A stretch of 64,000 nucleotides of DNA from Chromobacterium subtsugae (GTDB taxonomy: Bacteria; Pseudomonadota; Gammaproteobacteria; Burkholderiales; Chromobacteriaceae), in assembly GCF_001676875.1 (NCBI RefSeq), contig NZ_JYKA01000012.1, positions 61,358 through 125,357 of the forward strand, in the 5' to 3' direction. How positions within the stretch are numbered: the stretch's first letter is position 1; each line of letters begins with the position of its first letter. Below the pieces are notes generated by a model. It made no database searches. It had not been told where the DNA came from and saw nothing but the letters and a program-made list of their open reading frames with translations. The translations under genes and the position numbers were made by a program. Below, piece by piece: positions 46,590 through 55,289 of the stretch.

Positions 46590-47033
46590 ATGATTTCCCC
46601 GGCACGCCCCTTCCTTCCCCGCGCGCGCGGTTTTTCGCTGCTGGAATTGCTGATCGCGCTGGCGCTGGCCGCGCTGATCGTCGGCTTCGCCGTGCCCGGC
46701 TACCAAAGCCATATGCAGCGCAGCCGGCGCGGCGACGCGCTGGAGGCGCTGTACCAGCTGCAGCAGGCGCAACTGCGCTACCGCGGCTTCCATCCCGGCT
46801 ACGCCAAGAGCCTGGCGGAACTGAACACCCCGTTCGGCAATGGCATCAGCCGCCAGGGCTACTACCAGTTGAGCACCGGCATCGTCGACGACGACGCCTC
46901 CGGCTATTTCGTCCAGGCCGCCGTCCGCGCCGGCGGCGCCCAGGCCGGCGACGGCGAGTGCCGGCAGATCGTCCTCACCCAGCGCAAGCACACGCTGAGC
47001 CTGACGCCGCTGCCCTGCTGGGGCAAGCGATGA
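46590..47033 (+). CDS. type IV minor pilin, PilE-like
   Basis: A 147-aa class III-leader prepilin. The cleavage/methylation site is ARG-FSLLELLIALALAALIVG, with Glu5 of the mature protein present, after a leader of about 14 residues. The body is typical (YQSHMQRSRRGDALEALYQLQQAQLRYR) and ends with GDGECRQIVLTQRK and PLPCWGKR, where two cysteines may form the C-terminal D-region disulfide. The ATG at 46590 gives a proper leader. It starts an operon of five prepilin-like genes with 4-nt overlaps. It is probably a minor pilin that primes assembly of a type IV pilus. Confidence 0.9.
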   Translation: MISPARPFLPRARGFSLLELLIALALAALIVGFAVPGYQSHMQRSRRGDALEALYQLQQAQLRYRGFHPGYAKSLAELNTPFGNGISRQGYYQLSTGIVDDDASGYFVQAAVRAGGAQAGDGECRQIVLTQRKHTLSLTPLPCWGKR

Positions 47034-47539
47034 GGGCGGCCGCGCGTGGCATCACGCTGATCGAGCTGATGATGGTGATCGTCCTGGCCTCGCTGCTGCT
47101 GACGCTGGCGCTGCCGGCGCTGGGGCGCTGGATCGCCGGCCAACAGCTGCAGGGCGCGCTGGACGACGTAGGCAGCCAGCTGGAGCTGGCGCGCAAAACC
47201 GCCACCACCCGCCAGCAGCGGGTGTGGGTGGAGTTCAGCCAGGACGGCCCCGGCTGGATGATGCGAGTGTCGGAGCTGCGCGACGGCAAAGGCTGCGAGC
47301 CGGGCCGCGACCTGAGCTGCGTCGGCAGCGCCCAGCATGCCGGCATCGCCCTCAGCCTGCCGGGCAAGCCGCTGGCGCTGAAGCTGGCCTTCTCGCCGAT
47401 GCGAGGCCTGCCGCAAAACCCCGACGGCACCCTGCTGAGCGAAACCGTGCTGCAGCTGGGCCGGCCGGCCTGCCGCCCCGCCCGGCTGCGACTCTTGGCC
47501 ACCGGGCTGATCAGCAGCGAGGCCGGCTCATGCTCCTGA
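47030..47539 (+). CDS. minor pilin, FimT/GspH-like
   Basis: A 169-aa prepilin with leader MRAAARG and site RG-ITLIELMMVIVLASLLLTLAL, with Glu5 present. The body (ARKTATTRQQRVWVEFSQDG, then GCEPGRDLSCVGSAQHAG) is of the FimT/GspH minor pilin type, with cysteines that may pair. The ATG lies at the stop of the upstream pilin gene (4-nt overlap), so translation is coupled. FimT proteins also bind DNA in competence systems; that role here is only a possibility. Confidence 0.88.
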   Translation: MRAAARGITLIELMMVIVLASLLLTLALPALGRWIAGQQLQGALDDVGSQLELARKTATTRQQRVWVEFSQDGPGWMMRVSELRDGKGCEPGRDLSCVGSAQHAGIALSLPGKPLALKLAFSPMRGLPQNPDGTLLSETVLQLGRPACRPARLRLLATGLISSEAGSCS

Positions 47540-48138
47540 AACCTGCGCGCGGCATCAGCCTGCTGGAGCTGCTGGTGGGCATGACCGTCAGCCTGCTGCT
47601 GCTGCTGGCGATATCCAGCCTGCTGGCCGGCCTGCTGGGCAACCAGGCGCGCGAACGGCGCCAGGCCAGGCTGGGCGCGATGATGGACGCCTCGCTGTCG
47701 CTGATGGCGATGGAGCTGCGCCGCGCCGGCTACTGGAACAGCAATGGCGAAACCGGCGTCAATCCCTACGGCCGCATCTATATCGAGCAAAAAGGCGGCT
47801 GCCTGCGCTACGGCTACGACACCCCGCCGGGACAGACCGGCGGCGGCCCTCGCTACTTCGCTTTCCGGCTAACAAGCGACAGCGCCGGCCGCGGCCGCAT
47901 CCAGCGCCGCGCGTCGAACGCGGCCGGCTGGAGCTGCGATGCCGACGCCGCCGGCTGGGACGACCTGAGCAAACCCGACATCGGCGTGATCGACACGCTG
48001 CGCTTCCGCCGGGACGGCGCCGGCCAGGCCATCGCGCTGGAGGTGGCGGCGCGCACCCCGCCGGGCGGCGAGGAGGAAACGCTGAACATCCACACCAGCA
48101 TCGCGCTGCGCAACCATCCCGCGGTGGAAAACCAATGA
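47530..48138 (+). CDS. minor pilin, PilW-like
   Basis: A 202-aa prepilin with leader MLLKPARG and site RG-ISLLELLVGMTVSLLLLLAI, Glu5 present. After the helix come EAMMDASLSLMAMELRRAGYW-like sequence (MMDASLSLMAMELRRAGY) and a Gly-rich, Cys-containing body (GGCLRYGYDTPP, AAGWSCDADAAGWDDLS). These features are those of PilW/GspJ. It overlaps the previous gene by 10 nt and the next by 4 nt. Confidence 0.85.
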   Translation: MLLKPARGISLLELLVGMTVSLLLLLAISSLLAGLLGNQARERRQARLGAMMDASLSLMAMELRRAGYWNSNGETGVNPYGRIYIEQKGGCLRYGYDTPPGQTGGGPRYFAFRLTSDSAGRGRIQRRASNAAGWSCDADAAGWDDLSKPDIGVIDTLRFRRDGAGQAIALEVAARTPPGGEEETLNIHTSIALRNHPAVENQ

Positions 48139-49943
48139 CCGCCCCGCGCCAGCGCGGCCTGGCCACGCTGTTCACCGTGCTGACCTTGCTGGCCATCGCC
48201 AGCCTGGCGCTGATCGCCGCTTCGCGCCAGCTGCTGCTGGCCCACGCCAACGCGCAGAACCAGCACCGCTACCACCAGGCGCTGGATTACGCCGAAGAAG
48301 GGCTGAACCAGGCGCAAGCGGCGCTGGCCGCCGGCGCGCCGCTGCTCGACACGCCGCGCTACCAACTGAAGCGGACCGACATCGCGCCTGACCTGGTGCG
48401 CCTGGCCAGCACCGGCCTGTACGATCAGCACCGCGTCACGGTGCAGCGCATGCTCCGCCTGGGCCGCGCTGGCGGCGACTCCCCGGTGGCGCTGGCCATC
48501 GTCGGCGATCTCGACCTCAGCGGCGCGGTGAATCTGCTCAGCGACAAGCCGGTGGACATGACGGTGGACGGCAAGGTCAGGCTCAGCGGCTCGGTCAACG
48601 GCATCGGCACGCTGCAAAGCACCGGCGACATCTTCGTCAGCGGCCCGCAGACCATCGGCGCGCTGCACTCCAACGGCAATATCGAGCTGGCCAACGGCAG
48701 CTACGGAACGGTGAAGGCGGCGGGCGACCTGACGCTGCGCGGCGACGCCGCCATCACCCGATTGGCGCGGGTCAACGGCAACGCCCGCTTTTTCTCCAGC
48801 CCCGGCGCGGAGCCGGCGGTGCGCGCGGCAGAAGTGAAGGGCGACGTGGAAATCAATATGGGCGGCGCCCGCTTCGGCCGGCTGGACAGCGAAGGCAAGG
48901 TGGACATCCGCCAGTTCGGCGGCATGGAGGCGCTGCAGGCGCTGGGCGACCTGAGCATCCAGGGTTGGGGCGCGCCGCTGGCCGGCGTCGTCGCCGGCCG
49001 CGCCAATTTCAACGCCAATAATCCCGACATCCGCGTCAATCAGGACCCCAAGCTGCGCCTGAAACTGGAGCCGGTGCCGCTGCTGCAGGTGGGCCGTCCG
49101 CGCATCGACGCGTTCGACTTCAAAAACGAAGCGCATTACCGCTTCGAGTTCGACCGCGCCGGCCGCATCCTGGTGACGGTGCGCAAGATACACGGCCTGG
49201 CCGACGGCGCTTACCGGCTGGGGCTGTCGCCCGACAGCCAGCTGCCCAACTACCTGTGCCGCGACGCCGACAGCCAGGGCCGCTGCCGGAGCGGCGCGCC
49301 GGCGCAACTGATCTGCAAGGGCCATTCGCCGCAGAACGACTGCTTCGCCGGCAGCCGCCCCGGCCACTGGAAGCTGGACGGCCAGACCATGGCGCCGGGC
49401 GTGCTGTGGTTCGACGGCGATCTGGAAGTGGGCAGCGGCGTCTACCACAACAGCTTCCTCGCCAGCGGCGACATCGCCACCAGCGGCCAGCATGTCAGCT
49501 ACGCGGTGAACTACGCCGGCGCGGTGGGCGTCTGCCGCAACAGCGACTTCCCCGCGCTCTACCCGGAAGACGATTGCCGCCAGGGCCTGTTCAAGGGCCG
49601 GCCGATAGGCAACGCGGCCCTGCTGGCCGGCGGCTATTCCGCCGGGCGCTACCAGGGCGGCAACATCACGCTGGGCGCGTCCAGCCAGATCCACGGCAAC
49701 GTTTGGGCCGGCAACATGCTGTTTTCCGGCGGCAGCACCACCATACACGGCTACATCGCCGCCGCGCTGCAAGGCGCCGCGGCGGCGGAGCCGCACCGCT
49801 GGGGCGCCAGCACCACCATAGACCTGCGCGGCCTGCCCGAAACCTTCCAGCCCGGCAGCCAGCCCGGCGATCCGGGAAGCGGCGGCAAGCGCGGGGTGGA
49901 GGCGCTGCCCTACAGCTGGATGGACAGCGGAGCCGACTCGTGA
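48135..49943 (+). CDS. long PilX-like pilus-assembly protein with beta-rich repeat body
   Basis: A 602-aa protein, far longer than PilX (about 170-200 aa). The N-terminus RQRG-LATLFTVLTLLAIASLAL resembles PilX/GspK; mature position 5 is Phe, not Glu, a feature GspK-type pseudopilins share. Residues about 115-330 are a run of short repeats built on S/D-G-D-I-x-L-S-G (for example IVGDLDLSGAV, STGDIFVSG, SNGNIELANG, AAGDLTLRGD, ALGDLSIQG), reminiscent of bactofilin or polymer-forming cytoskeletal beta-solenoids. Six cysteines lie at about 375-480, then another Gly-rich repeat region (GDIATSGQHVS, LGASSQIHGNVWAGN). Neighbours are minor pilins. It may be a PilX/PilY1-like tip or priming component; function is inferred. 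Confidence 0.8.
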   Translation: MTAPRQRGLATLFTVLTLLAIASLALIAASRQLLLAHANAQNQHRYHQALDYAEEGLNQAQAALAAGAPLLDTPRYQLKRTDIAPDLVRLASTGLYDQHRVTVQRMLRLGRAGGDSPVALAIVGDLDLSGAVNLLSDKPVDMTVDGKVRLSGSVNGIGTLQSTGDIFVSGPQTIGALHSNGNIELANGSYGTVKAAGDLTLRGDAAITRLARVNGNARFFSSPGAEPAVRAAEVKGDVEINMGGARFGRLDSEGKVDIRQFGGMEALQALGDLSIQGWGAPLAGVVAGRANFNANNPDIRVNQDPKLRLKLEPVPLLQVGRPRIDAFDFKNEAHYRFEFDRAGRILVTVRKIHGLADGAYRLGLSPDSQLPNYLCRDADSQGRCRSGAPAQLICKGHSPQNDCFAGSRPGHWKLDGQTMAPGVLWFDGDLEVGSGVYHNSFLASGDIATSGQHVSYAVNYAGAVGVCRNSDFPALYPEDDCRQGLFKGRPIGNAALLAGGYSAGRYQGGNITLGASSQIHGNVWAGNMLFSGGSTTIHGYIAAALQGAAAAEPHRWGASTTIDLRGLPETFQPGSQPGDPGSGGKRGVEALPYSWMDSGADS

Positions 49944-50308
49944 GCGCGCGCCGGCACCGCGGCTTCACGCTGCTGGAAATGATGATCAGCCTGCTGGTGC
50001 TGGCGGTCGGCGCGCTCGGCCTGCTGCGGCTGGAGACCGAGCTGCTGCACAGCCAGATCGCCGCCAACGACTACAACTCCGCCACCAATCTGGCCCAGGC
50101 CGCGCTGGAGCAGCAGCATGTCGGCAGCGGCGCCGACTGCCGCCGGGCGGACTTCGCCCCGGCCGCCGCCAGCGGCACGCTGGCGCGCTTCCAGTGCCGC
50201 AGCCGCGTCGCCAGCGGCACGGTCAGCGTCGACGTGCAATGGCGGGACAGCCAGGGCGATGGCGAAACCCTCAGCCTGAGCGCGCCGCAGCATCTGGCCG
50301 GAGACTGA
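49940..50308 (+). CDS. minor pilin, PilV-like
   Basis: A 122-aa prepilin with leader MSARRHRG and site RG-FTLLEMMISLLVLAVGALG, Glu5 present. NDYNSATNLAQAALEQQ follows and two cysteines (GSGADCRRAD, LARFQCRSR) may pair. This is the PilV/GspI pattern. The start is GTG at 49940, overlapping the previous stop by 4 nt. It is the last gene of the pilin operon; no prepilin peptidase, ATPase or PilY1 gene follows. Confidence 0.85.
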   Translation: MSARRHRGFTLLEMMISLLVLAVGALGLLRLETELLHSQIAANDYNSATNLAQAALEQQHVGSGADCRRADFAPAAASGTLARFQCRSRVASGTVSVDVQWRDSQGDGETLSLSAPQHLAGD

Positions 50309-50389
50309 GCCGGCGCGCTTGACCCAGAGCAAGGGCCGGCGGCGGCGCATCTGCTACTGTCGCCGCATTTCCTCAACCAGCGACTTCCC

Positions 50390-51406
50390 ATGCCTGCCAG
50401 TCAGCGACTGCCGGAACTGGTGTGCCCGGCGGGCAGCCTGCCCGCGCTGAAGGCCGCCGTAGACAACGGCGCCGACACCGTGTATTTCGGCCTGAAGAAC
50501 GATACCAACGCCCGCAACTTCGCCGGGCTCAACTTCGACGACCATACCGCCCGCATCGGCATCCGCTACGCGCGCGAGCGCGGCCGCCAGGTGCTGATGG
50601 CGATCAACACCTATGCGCAGGGCGGCGATATCAGCCGCTGGCAGCGCGCGGTGGACCAGGCCGCCGACCTGGGCGTCGACGCGGTGATCCTGGCCGACCT
50701 CGGCCTGCTGGACTACGCCCGCCGCCGCCATCCCGCGCTGCGCCTGCACCTGTCGGTGCAGGGCTCGGCCACCAATCACGAAGCCATCCGGCTGGCGCAT
50801 GAGCTGTTCGGCATCCGCCGCGCGGTGCTACCGCGCGTGCTGACGCTGGAACAGGTGCGCCAGGTGATCGCGCGCAGCGAGGTCGAAATCGAGGTGTTCG
50901 GCTTCGGCAGCCTGTGCGTGATGGTGGAAGGCCGCTGCCTGCTGTCCAGCTACGCCACCGGCGAGTCGCCCAATTCCCACGGCGTCTGCTCCCCGGCCAA
51001 ATTCGTCGAATGGCGGCACACGCCGGCCAGCCTGGACGCCCGGCTGTCCGGCATCCTGATCGACCAGTACGGCCCGGACCAGCCTGCCGGCTACCCGACG
51101 CTGTGCAAGGGCCGCTTCGCGGTGCAGGGCGATACCTATTACGCGCTGGAAGAGCCCACCAGCCTGAACGTGCTGGCCATGCTGCCGCAACTGCTGGATG
51201 CCGGCGTGGCCGCCATCAAGGTGGAAGGCCGCCAACGCAGCCCGGCCTATGTCGCCCAGGTCACCCGCATCATGCGCGAGGCGCTGGACGCCGCCGGCCG
51301 CGAACGCCAGCGCTTCACGCCGCAGCCGGCCTGGCAGCACGGCCTGGCCAAGGTCGCCGAAGGGCGGCAGCAGACGCTGGGTGCCTACGACCGGCCATGG
51401 AAATGA
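50390..51406 (+). CDS. ubiU: ubiquinone biosynthesis protein UbiU (U32 family)
   Basis: A 338-aa U32-family protein that, with UbiV and UbiT, lets ubiquinone be made without O2 by hydroxylating the ring in an Fe-S enzyme. It begins with LPELVCPAGSLPALKAAVDNGADTVYFG, a U32 hallmark, and has the cysteines VFGFGSLCVMVEGRC, GVCSPAKF and TLCKGRF that bind a 4Fe-4S cluster. The start at 50390 gives the family N-terminus. It overlaps ubiV by 4 nt. Presence fits a facultative anaerobe. Confidence 0.93.
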   Translation: MPASQRLPELVCPAGSLPALKAAVDNGADTVYFGLKNDTNARNFAGLNFDDHTARIGIRYARERGRQVLMAINTYAQGGDISRWQRAVDQAADLGVDAVILADLGLLDYARRRHPALRLHLSVQGSATNHEAIRLAHELFGIRRAVLPRVLTLEQVRQVIARSEVEIEVFGFGSLCVMVEGRCLLSSYATGESPNSHGVCSPAKFVEWRHTPASLDARLSGILIDQYGPDQPAGYPTLCKGRFAVQGDTYYALEEPTSLNVLAMLPQLLDAGVAAIKVEGRQRSPAYVAQVTRIMREALDAAGRERQRFTPQPAWQHGLAKVAEGRQQTLGAYDRPWK

Positions 51407-52362
51407 GCGCGCCCATCATGGAAACCGTCATGCCCCCCCTCCCGTTGAAACTCTCGCTCGGCCCGGTGCTGTTTTTCTGGAGCCGCGACGAGATCCTGCG
51501 CTTTTACGCCGAGGCCGCCGAATGGCCGCTGGACGCCATCTATCTGGGCGAAGTGGTGTGCGGCCGCCGCCAGCAACTGCGCGGCCAGGACTGGATCGCG
51601 CTGGCCGCCGACCTCGCCGCCGCCGGCCATGAAGTGGTGCTGTCCTGCCAGGCGCTGATAGAGAGCGAATCCGACCTCAAGCGGCTGGCCAGATTGGCGG
51701 ACAACGGCCAGCTCACGATCGAAGCCAACGACCTGGGCGCGGCGCGGCTGGCCAGCGAGCGCAAGCTGCCCTTCGTCGCCGGCCATCACCTCAATATCTA
51801 CAACACCGACACGCTGGCGCTGATGCTCCGCCTGGGCGCCCGCCGCTGGCTGCCGCCGGTGGAAATGGGCCGCGACGCGCTGGCGGCCATCCTGGCAGAA
51901 GCCGCGCGTCGGCAACTGGACATCGAAACCGAGGTGTTCGCCTGGGGCCGGCTGCCGCTGGCGCTGTCCTCGCGCTGCTTCACCGCCCGCCACTACAACC
52001 TCAACAAGGACGACTGCCGCTTCCGCTGCCTGGAGCACCCGGACGGCCTGCGGCTAGCCACCCGCGACGGCCAGGGCTTTCTCGCCATCAACGGCACCCA
52101 GACGCTGTCCGACGGCTGCCAGGCGCTGCTGCCGCACCTCCCCGCCATGCCGCCCCTGGGCGTGGACCGGGTGCGGATCAGCCCGCAGGCGCAGGGAACC
52201 GCCGCGGTGGTCAGCGTCTTCCGCCGCATGCTGGACGGCCACGGCGACGCCGCGGCGTTGATGGCCGAACTGGCCCCGCAGGCCCCCGGCGCGCCGGTGG
52301 ACGGCTATTGGCGCGGCCTGGCCGGCATCCTTCCCCTGGAGACTTCCGATGCGCATCCCTGA
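51403..52362 (+). CDS. ubiV: ubiquinone biosynthesis protein UbiV (U32 family)
   Basis: A 319-aa U32-family partner of UbiU in O2-independent ubiquinone synthesis. PLDAIYLGEVVCGRR near residue 50 and the cysteine set SSRCFTARHYNLNKDDCRFRC near 190 match UbiV Fe-S ligands. EVFAWGRLPLALSSRC is typical. Several in-frame ATGs are available; the ATG at 51403 overlaps the ubiU stop by 4 nt and is preferred, while a later one at 51430 (MPPLPLKLSLG) would remove 9 residues. The operon continues into ubiT with a 14-nt overlap. Confidence 0.92.
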   Translation: MSAPIMETVMPPLPLKLSLGPVLFFWSRDEILRFYAEAAEWPLDAIYLGEVVCGRRQQLRGQDWIALAADLAAAGHEVVLSCQALIESESDLKRLARLADNGQLTIEANDLGAARLASERKLPFVAGHHLNIYNTDTLALMLRLGARRWLPPVEMGRDALAAILAEAARRQLDIETEVFAWGRLPLALSSRCFTARHYNLNKDDCRFRCLEHPDGLRLATRDGQGFLAINGTQTLSDGCQALLPHLPAMPPLGVDRVRISPQAQGTAAVVSVFRRMLDGHGDAAALMAELAPQAPGAPVDGYWRGLAGILPLETSDAHP

Positions 52363-52777
52363 ACTGACCCTGCCCGCAGGCGCCGCCGCCCTGCTGTCGC
52401 GGCTGCCCGCCGCGCCGCCCGCCTGGCTGCTGGCCGCCGGCCTCAACCAGCTGCTCCGGCGCGGCATCCTGCCTGCCGATATGGCGCAGCTGGCCGGCAA
52501 GCGTTTCCGCGTCCGGCTGGAAGACGCCGGGCTGCAGCTGGACTTCCGCGCCGATGGGGGGCGCTTTCACCCCAGTCGCGGCGAGCCCGACCTCAGCCTG
52601 GCCGCCAACTGTTGTGATTTCGCGCGCATGCTGCTGCGGGAGGAAGACCCAGACACCCTGTTTTTCCACCGCAAACTGCGCATCGAGGGCGACACCGAGC
52701 TGGGGCTGATCGTCAAAAACCTGCTGGACAGCATAGATTGGAGCCAGACCCCGCTGGCCGGCATGATGGCCAACTGA
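52349..52777 (+). CDS. ubiT: ubiquinone biosynthesis protein UbiT (SCP2 domain)
   Basis: A 142-aa lipid-binding accessory protein with an SCP2 sterol-carrier fold. GKRFRVRLEDAGLQLDFRADG and LAANCCDFARMLLREEDPDTLFFHRKLRIEGDTELGLIVKNLLD are SCP2 signatures. It would carry ubiquinone intermediates for UbiU-UbiV. Overlap with ubiV of 14 nt and the shared order support the three-gene operon. Confidence 0.92.
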   Translation: MRIPELTLPAGAAALLSRLPAAPPAWLLAAGLNQLLRRGILPADMAQLAGKRFRVRLEDAGLQLDFRADGGRFHPSRGEPDLSLAANCCDFARMLLREEDPDTLFFHRKLRIEGDTELGLIVKNLLDSIDWSQTPLAGMMAN

Positions 52778-52846
52778 GGCCGCCGCTTGCCCCGGGCCGC
52801 CGGATGGACTAGCAAGAAGCAAGACCGGCATCAAACTTGGGGCGCC

Positions 52847-53608
52847 ATGAAGCACTGGCCGTTCAGCACGCGGCGGGTAAAGATCGAACTGGCCTGGGTC
52901 GTGCTTTTCAATCTGCTCAGCTTCCTGCTGTTCGTGCACTTCGAACTGTTCGACAAGCTGGACGACTGGTTCCACAGCCATCCGGACAGCGCGCTGGACG
53001 AAGTGCTGCTGGTGGGATTCACGCTGGCCATCTCCATGTCGGTGTTCGCCGCGCGTCGCCTGCGGGAGGCGCTCATCCTGCTCAAGGCGCTGCGGCGCCA
53101 GGCCGAGCGCGACGACATCACCGGCTTGGCCAACCGCCGCCGCGCCAACCAGATGCTGCAGCGGGAAACCGAACGCAGCTACCGCTCCAATCGGCTGTAT
53201 TCGGTGCTGCTGATCGACCTCGACCACTTCAAGAGCATCAACGACACCCACGGCCACCAGATAGGCGACGCGGTGCTGCAGCGCTTCGGCAAGGTGCTGC
53301 AGAAGCGGGCGCGCCAGCTGGACACCATCGCCCGCTGGGGCGGCGAGGAATTCATCGTGATCTGTCCGGAAACCGAGCAACCCGGCGCGCTGACGCTGGC
53401 GGAAAGCATCCGCCAGCTGCTGAAGGAAACCGACTTCGCGCCGGTGCCGCAGGTCACCGCCAGCATAGGCGTGGCCACGCTGTCCGACGACGACACCCCA
53501 GACAGCCTGGTGCACCGCGCCGACATGTATCTTTACGCCGCCAAGCAGGCCGGCCGCAACCGGGTGGTCGGCGACGCCCAGACCGCCTCCGCGCCGCTGC
53601 AGGCATGA
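52847..53608 (+). CDS. membrane GGDEF diguanylate cyclase
   Basis: A 253-aa diguanylate cyclase with two N-terminal membrane helices (about 13-32 and 47-66; IELAWVVLFNLLSFLLFVHF and DEVLLVGFTLAISMSVFAA) and a cytoplasmic GGDEF domain. DDITGLANRRRANQML opens the domain, LLIDLDHFKSINDTHGHQIGD follows and ARWGGEEFIVICPET holds the GGEEF active site. No I-site RxxD was noted. The ATG at 52847 gives a clean membrane N-terminus; earlier in-frame codons look non-coding. It follows ubiT by 69 nt; linkage to the Ubi operon is unclear. Confidence 0.88.
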   Translation: MKHWPFSTRRVKIELAWVVLFNLLSFLLFVHFELFDKLDDWFHSHPDSALDEVLLVGFTLAISMSVFAARRLREALILLKALRRQAERDDITGLANRRRANQMLQRETERSYRSNRLYSVLLIDLDHFKSINDTHGHQIGDAVLQRFGKVLQKRARQLDTIARWGGEEFIVICPETEQPGALTLAESIRQLLKETDFAPVPQVTASIGVATLSDDDTPDSLVHRADMYLYAAKQAGRNRVVGDAQTASAPLQA

Positions 53609-53632
53609 AAAAAGCCGGCGCAGGGCCGGCTT
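53608..53632 (-). terminator. terminator of the LysR gene
   Basis: AAGCCGGC (53612-53619) pairs with GCCGGCTT (53625-53632) around GCAGG; the minus strand continues into T6. It overlaps the stop codon of the convergent GGDEF gene. Confidence 0.85.
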
Positions 53633-53650
53633 CGTCAGCTTGAGGTTGGT

Positions 53651-54616
53651 TCAGGCCACCGTCTGCAGCAGCGCGCTGCGCTTGGCGGACAAATCCAGGC
53701 CCGGCAGATCGGCCATGATGTCCGGATGGTCGGCCAGCTTTTCCACCACGAAGTCGACGAACACCCGCGTGCGCGGCGCGATGTGGTCGCGGTGCGGGAA
53801 GCAGATGTAGATCGACCGCTCCAGCGACACCATGTCGGTCAGCACCGGCTCCAGTTCGCCGCTGCGGATCAGGTGCACCACCTCGTGGCCGGGCAGCTGC
53901 GCCACCCCCATGCCCAGGCGGGCCAGTTCGGCCACCGCCTCCATGTCGTTCAGCGTGTAGGTGCCGTTGACCTCCAGCGGGATGCGCTCGCCCTTGCGGT
54001 CGAACTCCCACTTGAACAGCCGGCCCGAAGTCGGAAACTGGAAGTTGATGCAGTCGTAGCCGCCCAACTCCTCCGGCGACGACGGCCGGCCGTGGCGGTC
54101 CCAATACTCCGGCGACGCCACCACGTATAGCGGCATCTGCGCCAGATTGCGCGCCACCATCCGGCTGTCCGGCATCATGCCGGTGCGCACGCCGACATCG
54201 TAGCCGTCCTCGATCAGGTCGCTGAAATGGTCGTCCAGGCCGAAGAACACCCTGACCTTGGGATAACGCTCGCAAAATTCGCCCATGATGGGGAGAATGA
54301 AGCGGCGGCCGAAGGAGTTCGGCATGCTGACCCGCAGATGGCCGGCCGGCTCGTCGCGGCTGGCCTTCAGCTGGTTGATCGCCGAGTCCAGATTGTTGAC
54401 TGGGCCGCGGCATTGCGCGTAGAAACGGCGCCCGTCCTCGGTCAGCGTCAACTGCCGGGTGGTGCGGTTGAACAGGCGGACTTCAAGCTCCTGTTCCAGG
54501 CGGGCAATGCTCTGGCTGATGGCGGCGGGCGAGACGCCGAGCTTGCGCGCGGCGTCCGAGAAGCTGCCGTTTTCGGCCGTGGTCATGAAGACCATGAGTG
54601 CTTTTAAGGTATCCAT
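53651..54616 (-). CDS. LysR-family transcriptional regulator
   Basis: A 321-aa LysR-type regulator. The winged helix-turn-helix is FMTTAENGSFSDAARKLGVSPAAISQSIARLEQELEVRLFNRTTRQLTLTEDG in position (about 11-62), followed by the substrate-binding domain with SMPNSFGRRFILPIMGEF, DDHFSDLIEDGYDVGVRTG and GMGVAQLPGHEVV. The ligand is not readable; features resemble the CrgA/PA-type subgroup that represses or activates neighbouring genes. The ATG at 54616 gives the family N-terminus. It is transcribed away from cviR across 742 nt, so a role in cviR control is possible. Confidence 0.92.
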   Translation of the reverse strand: MDTLKALMVFMTTAENGSFSDAARKLGVSPAAISQSIARLEQELEVRLFNRTTRQLTLTEDGRRFYAQCRGPVNNLDSAINQLKASRDEPAGHLRVSMPNSFGRRFILPIMGEFCERYPKVRVFFGLDDHFSDLIEDGYDVGVRTGMMPDSRMVARNLAQMPLYVVASPEYWDRHGRPSSPEELGGYDCINFQFPTSGRLFKWEFDRKGERIPLEVNGTYTLNDMEAVAELARLGMGVAQLPGHEVVHLIRSGELEPVLTDMVSLERSIYICFPHRDHIAPRTRVFVDFVVEKLADHPDIMADLPGLDLSAKRSALLQTVA

Positions 54617-55232
54617 AAGCGGGGCGATTCCTGAACTGGCGTGTATGCCTGCGCGTATCCGGGCATGGCCGGAGGGCGGCAAGCACAACCGTCCGCAGAA
54701 TTATATGTATTTTCTTTAAAAAGATTACATCAATTCTGTACAGTATTAAAGGATATATTTAAACAAACCGTGATCAAAAACTCCGGTCGCACCATCTGCA
54801 AATCCCACATCCCCGGTCCGCCATCCCGATCTGTCGCGCAGACCGGCCTCAGACCCTGCTTTATCGATATTTTATGCGATGCAATTATGCGCTTTTAAGC
54901 GTTTGCTTGCCAGAATTTATTAGCCTTTGCTTACAATTTATGCCAGTTGCGTTGCACGGCATGCGACAATAATGGAAATTGCACTGAATAAGCGCGTTTG
55001 CAGCCCCTCATCTGGAACAAAGTTCAACATCTGAAATCACAATCACAACGGCTCGCGGCTTCTCAGCCGCGGCCCCGCAACCTGTCCCCAGATGCCTCTT
55101 CCAGGCCGAAACTCATCCAAAAAGTCAAATCATTTACTCCATTCGCATGTTTCCATTTGTAACGGATGAATTTATGACAAATAAAATGATGAATTATCAG
55201 TAATTTTCCTAGGATTTTTACGGCTGCAAGTT
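54617..55232. other. AT-rich intergenic region between the LysR gene and cviR
   Basis: About 616 nt with no credible gene, much richer in A/T than the flanks (for example 54700-54800 and 55120-55240). Short frames of 65-85 codons exist but lack recognisable start sites or domains. It holds the LysR promoter side (a TATAAT-like box at 54700-54705 on minus) and the cviR promoter at its right edge. Confidence 0.55.
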
Positions 55233-55241
55233 TGGTATACT
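55233..55241 (+). promoter_or_regulatory. extended -10 promoter of cviR
   Basis: TGGTATACT at 55233-55241 is an extended -10 (TGN before TATACT). A -35 is weak (GATTTT near 55213). Start near 55248 would give a leader of about 110 nt that includes the 55290-55312 hairpin. Confidence 0.45.
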
Positions 55242-55289
55242 CAATGACGAAAAAAAACAACAATTCAAATGACTTCTGATGAGCCCGGT

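Noticed and set aside
47853..49796. 647-codon minus-strand frame across the PilX-like gene
   Set aside because: The plus frame has a leader, repeats and operon coupling; the minus frame has none.
54641..54898. 85-codon plus-strand frame in the AT-rich gap before cviR
   Set aside because: It starts inside the LysR leader with no ribosome-binding site and matches no known protein.
55063..55263. 66-codon minus-strand frame before cviR
   Set aside because: Low-complexity AT-rich composition; no ribosome-binding site or domain.
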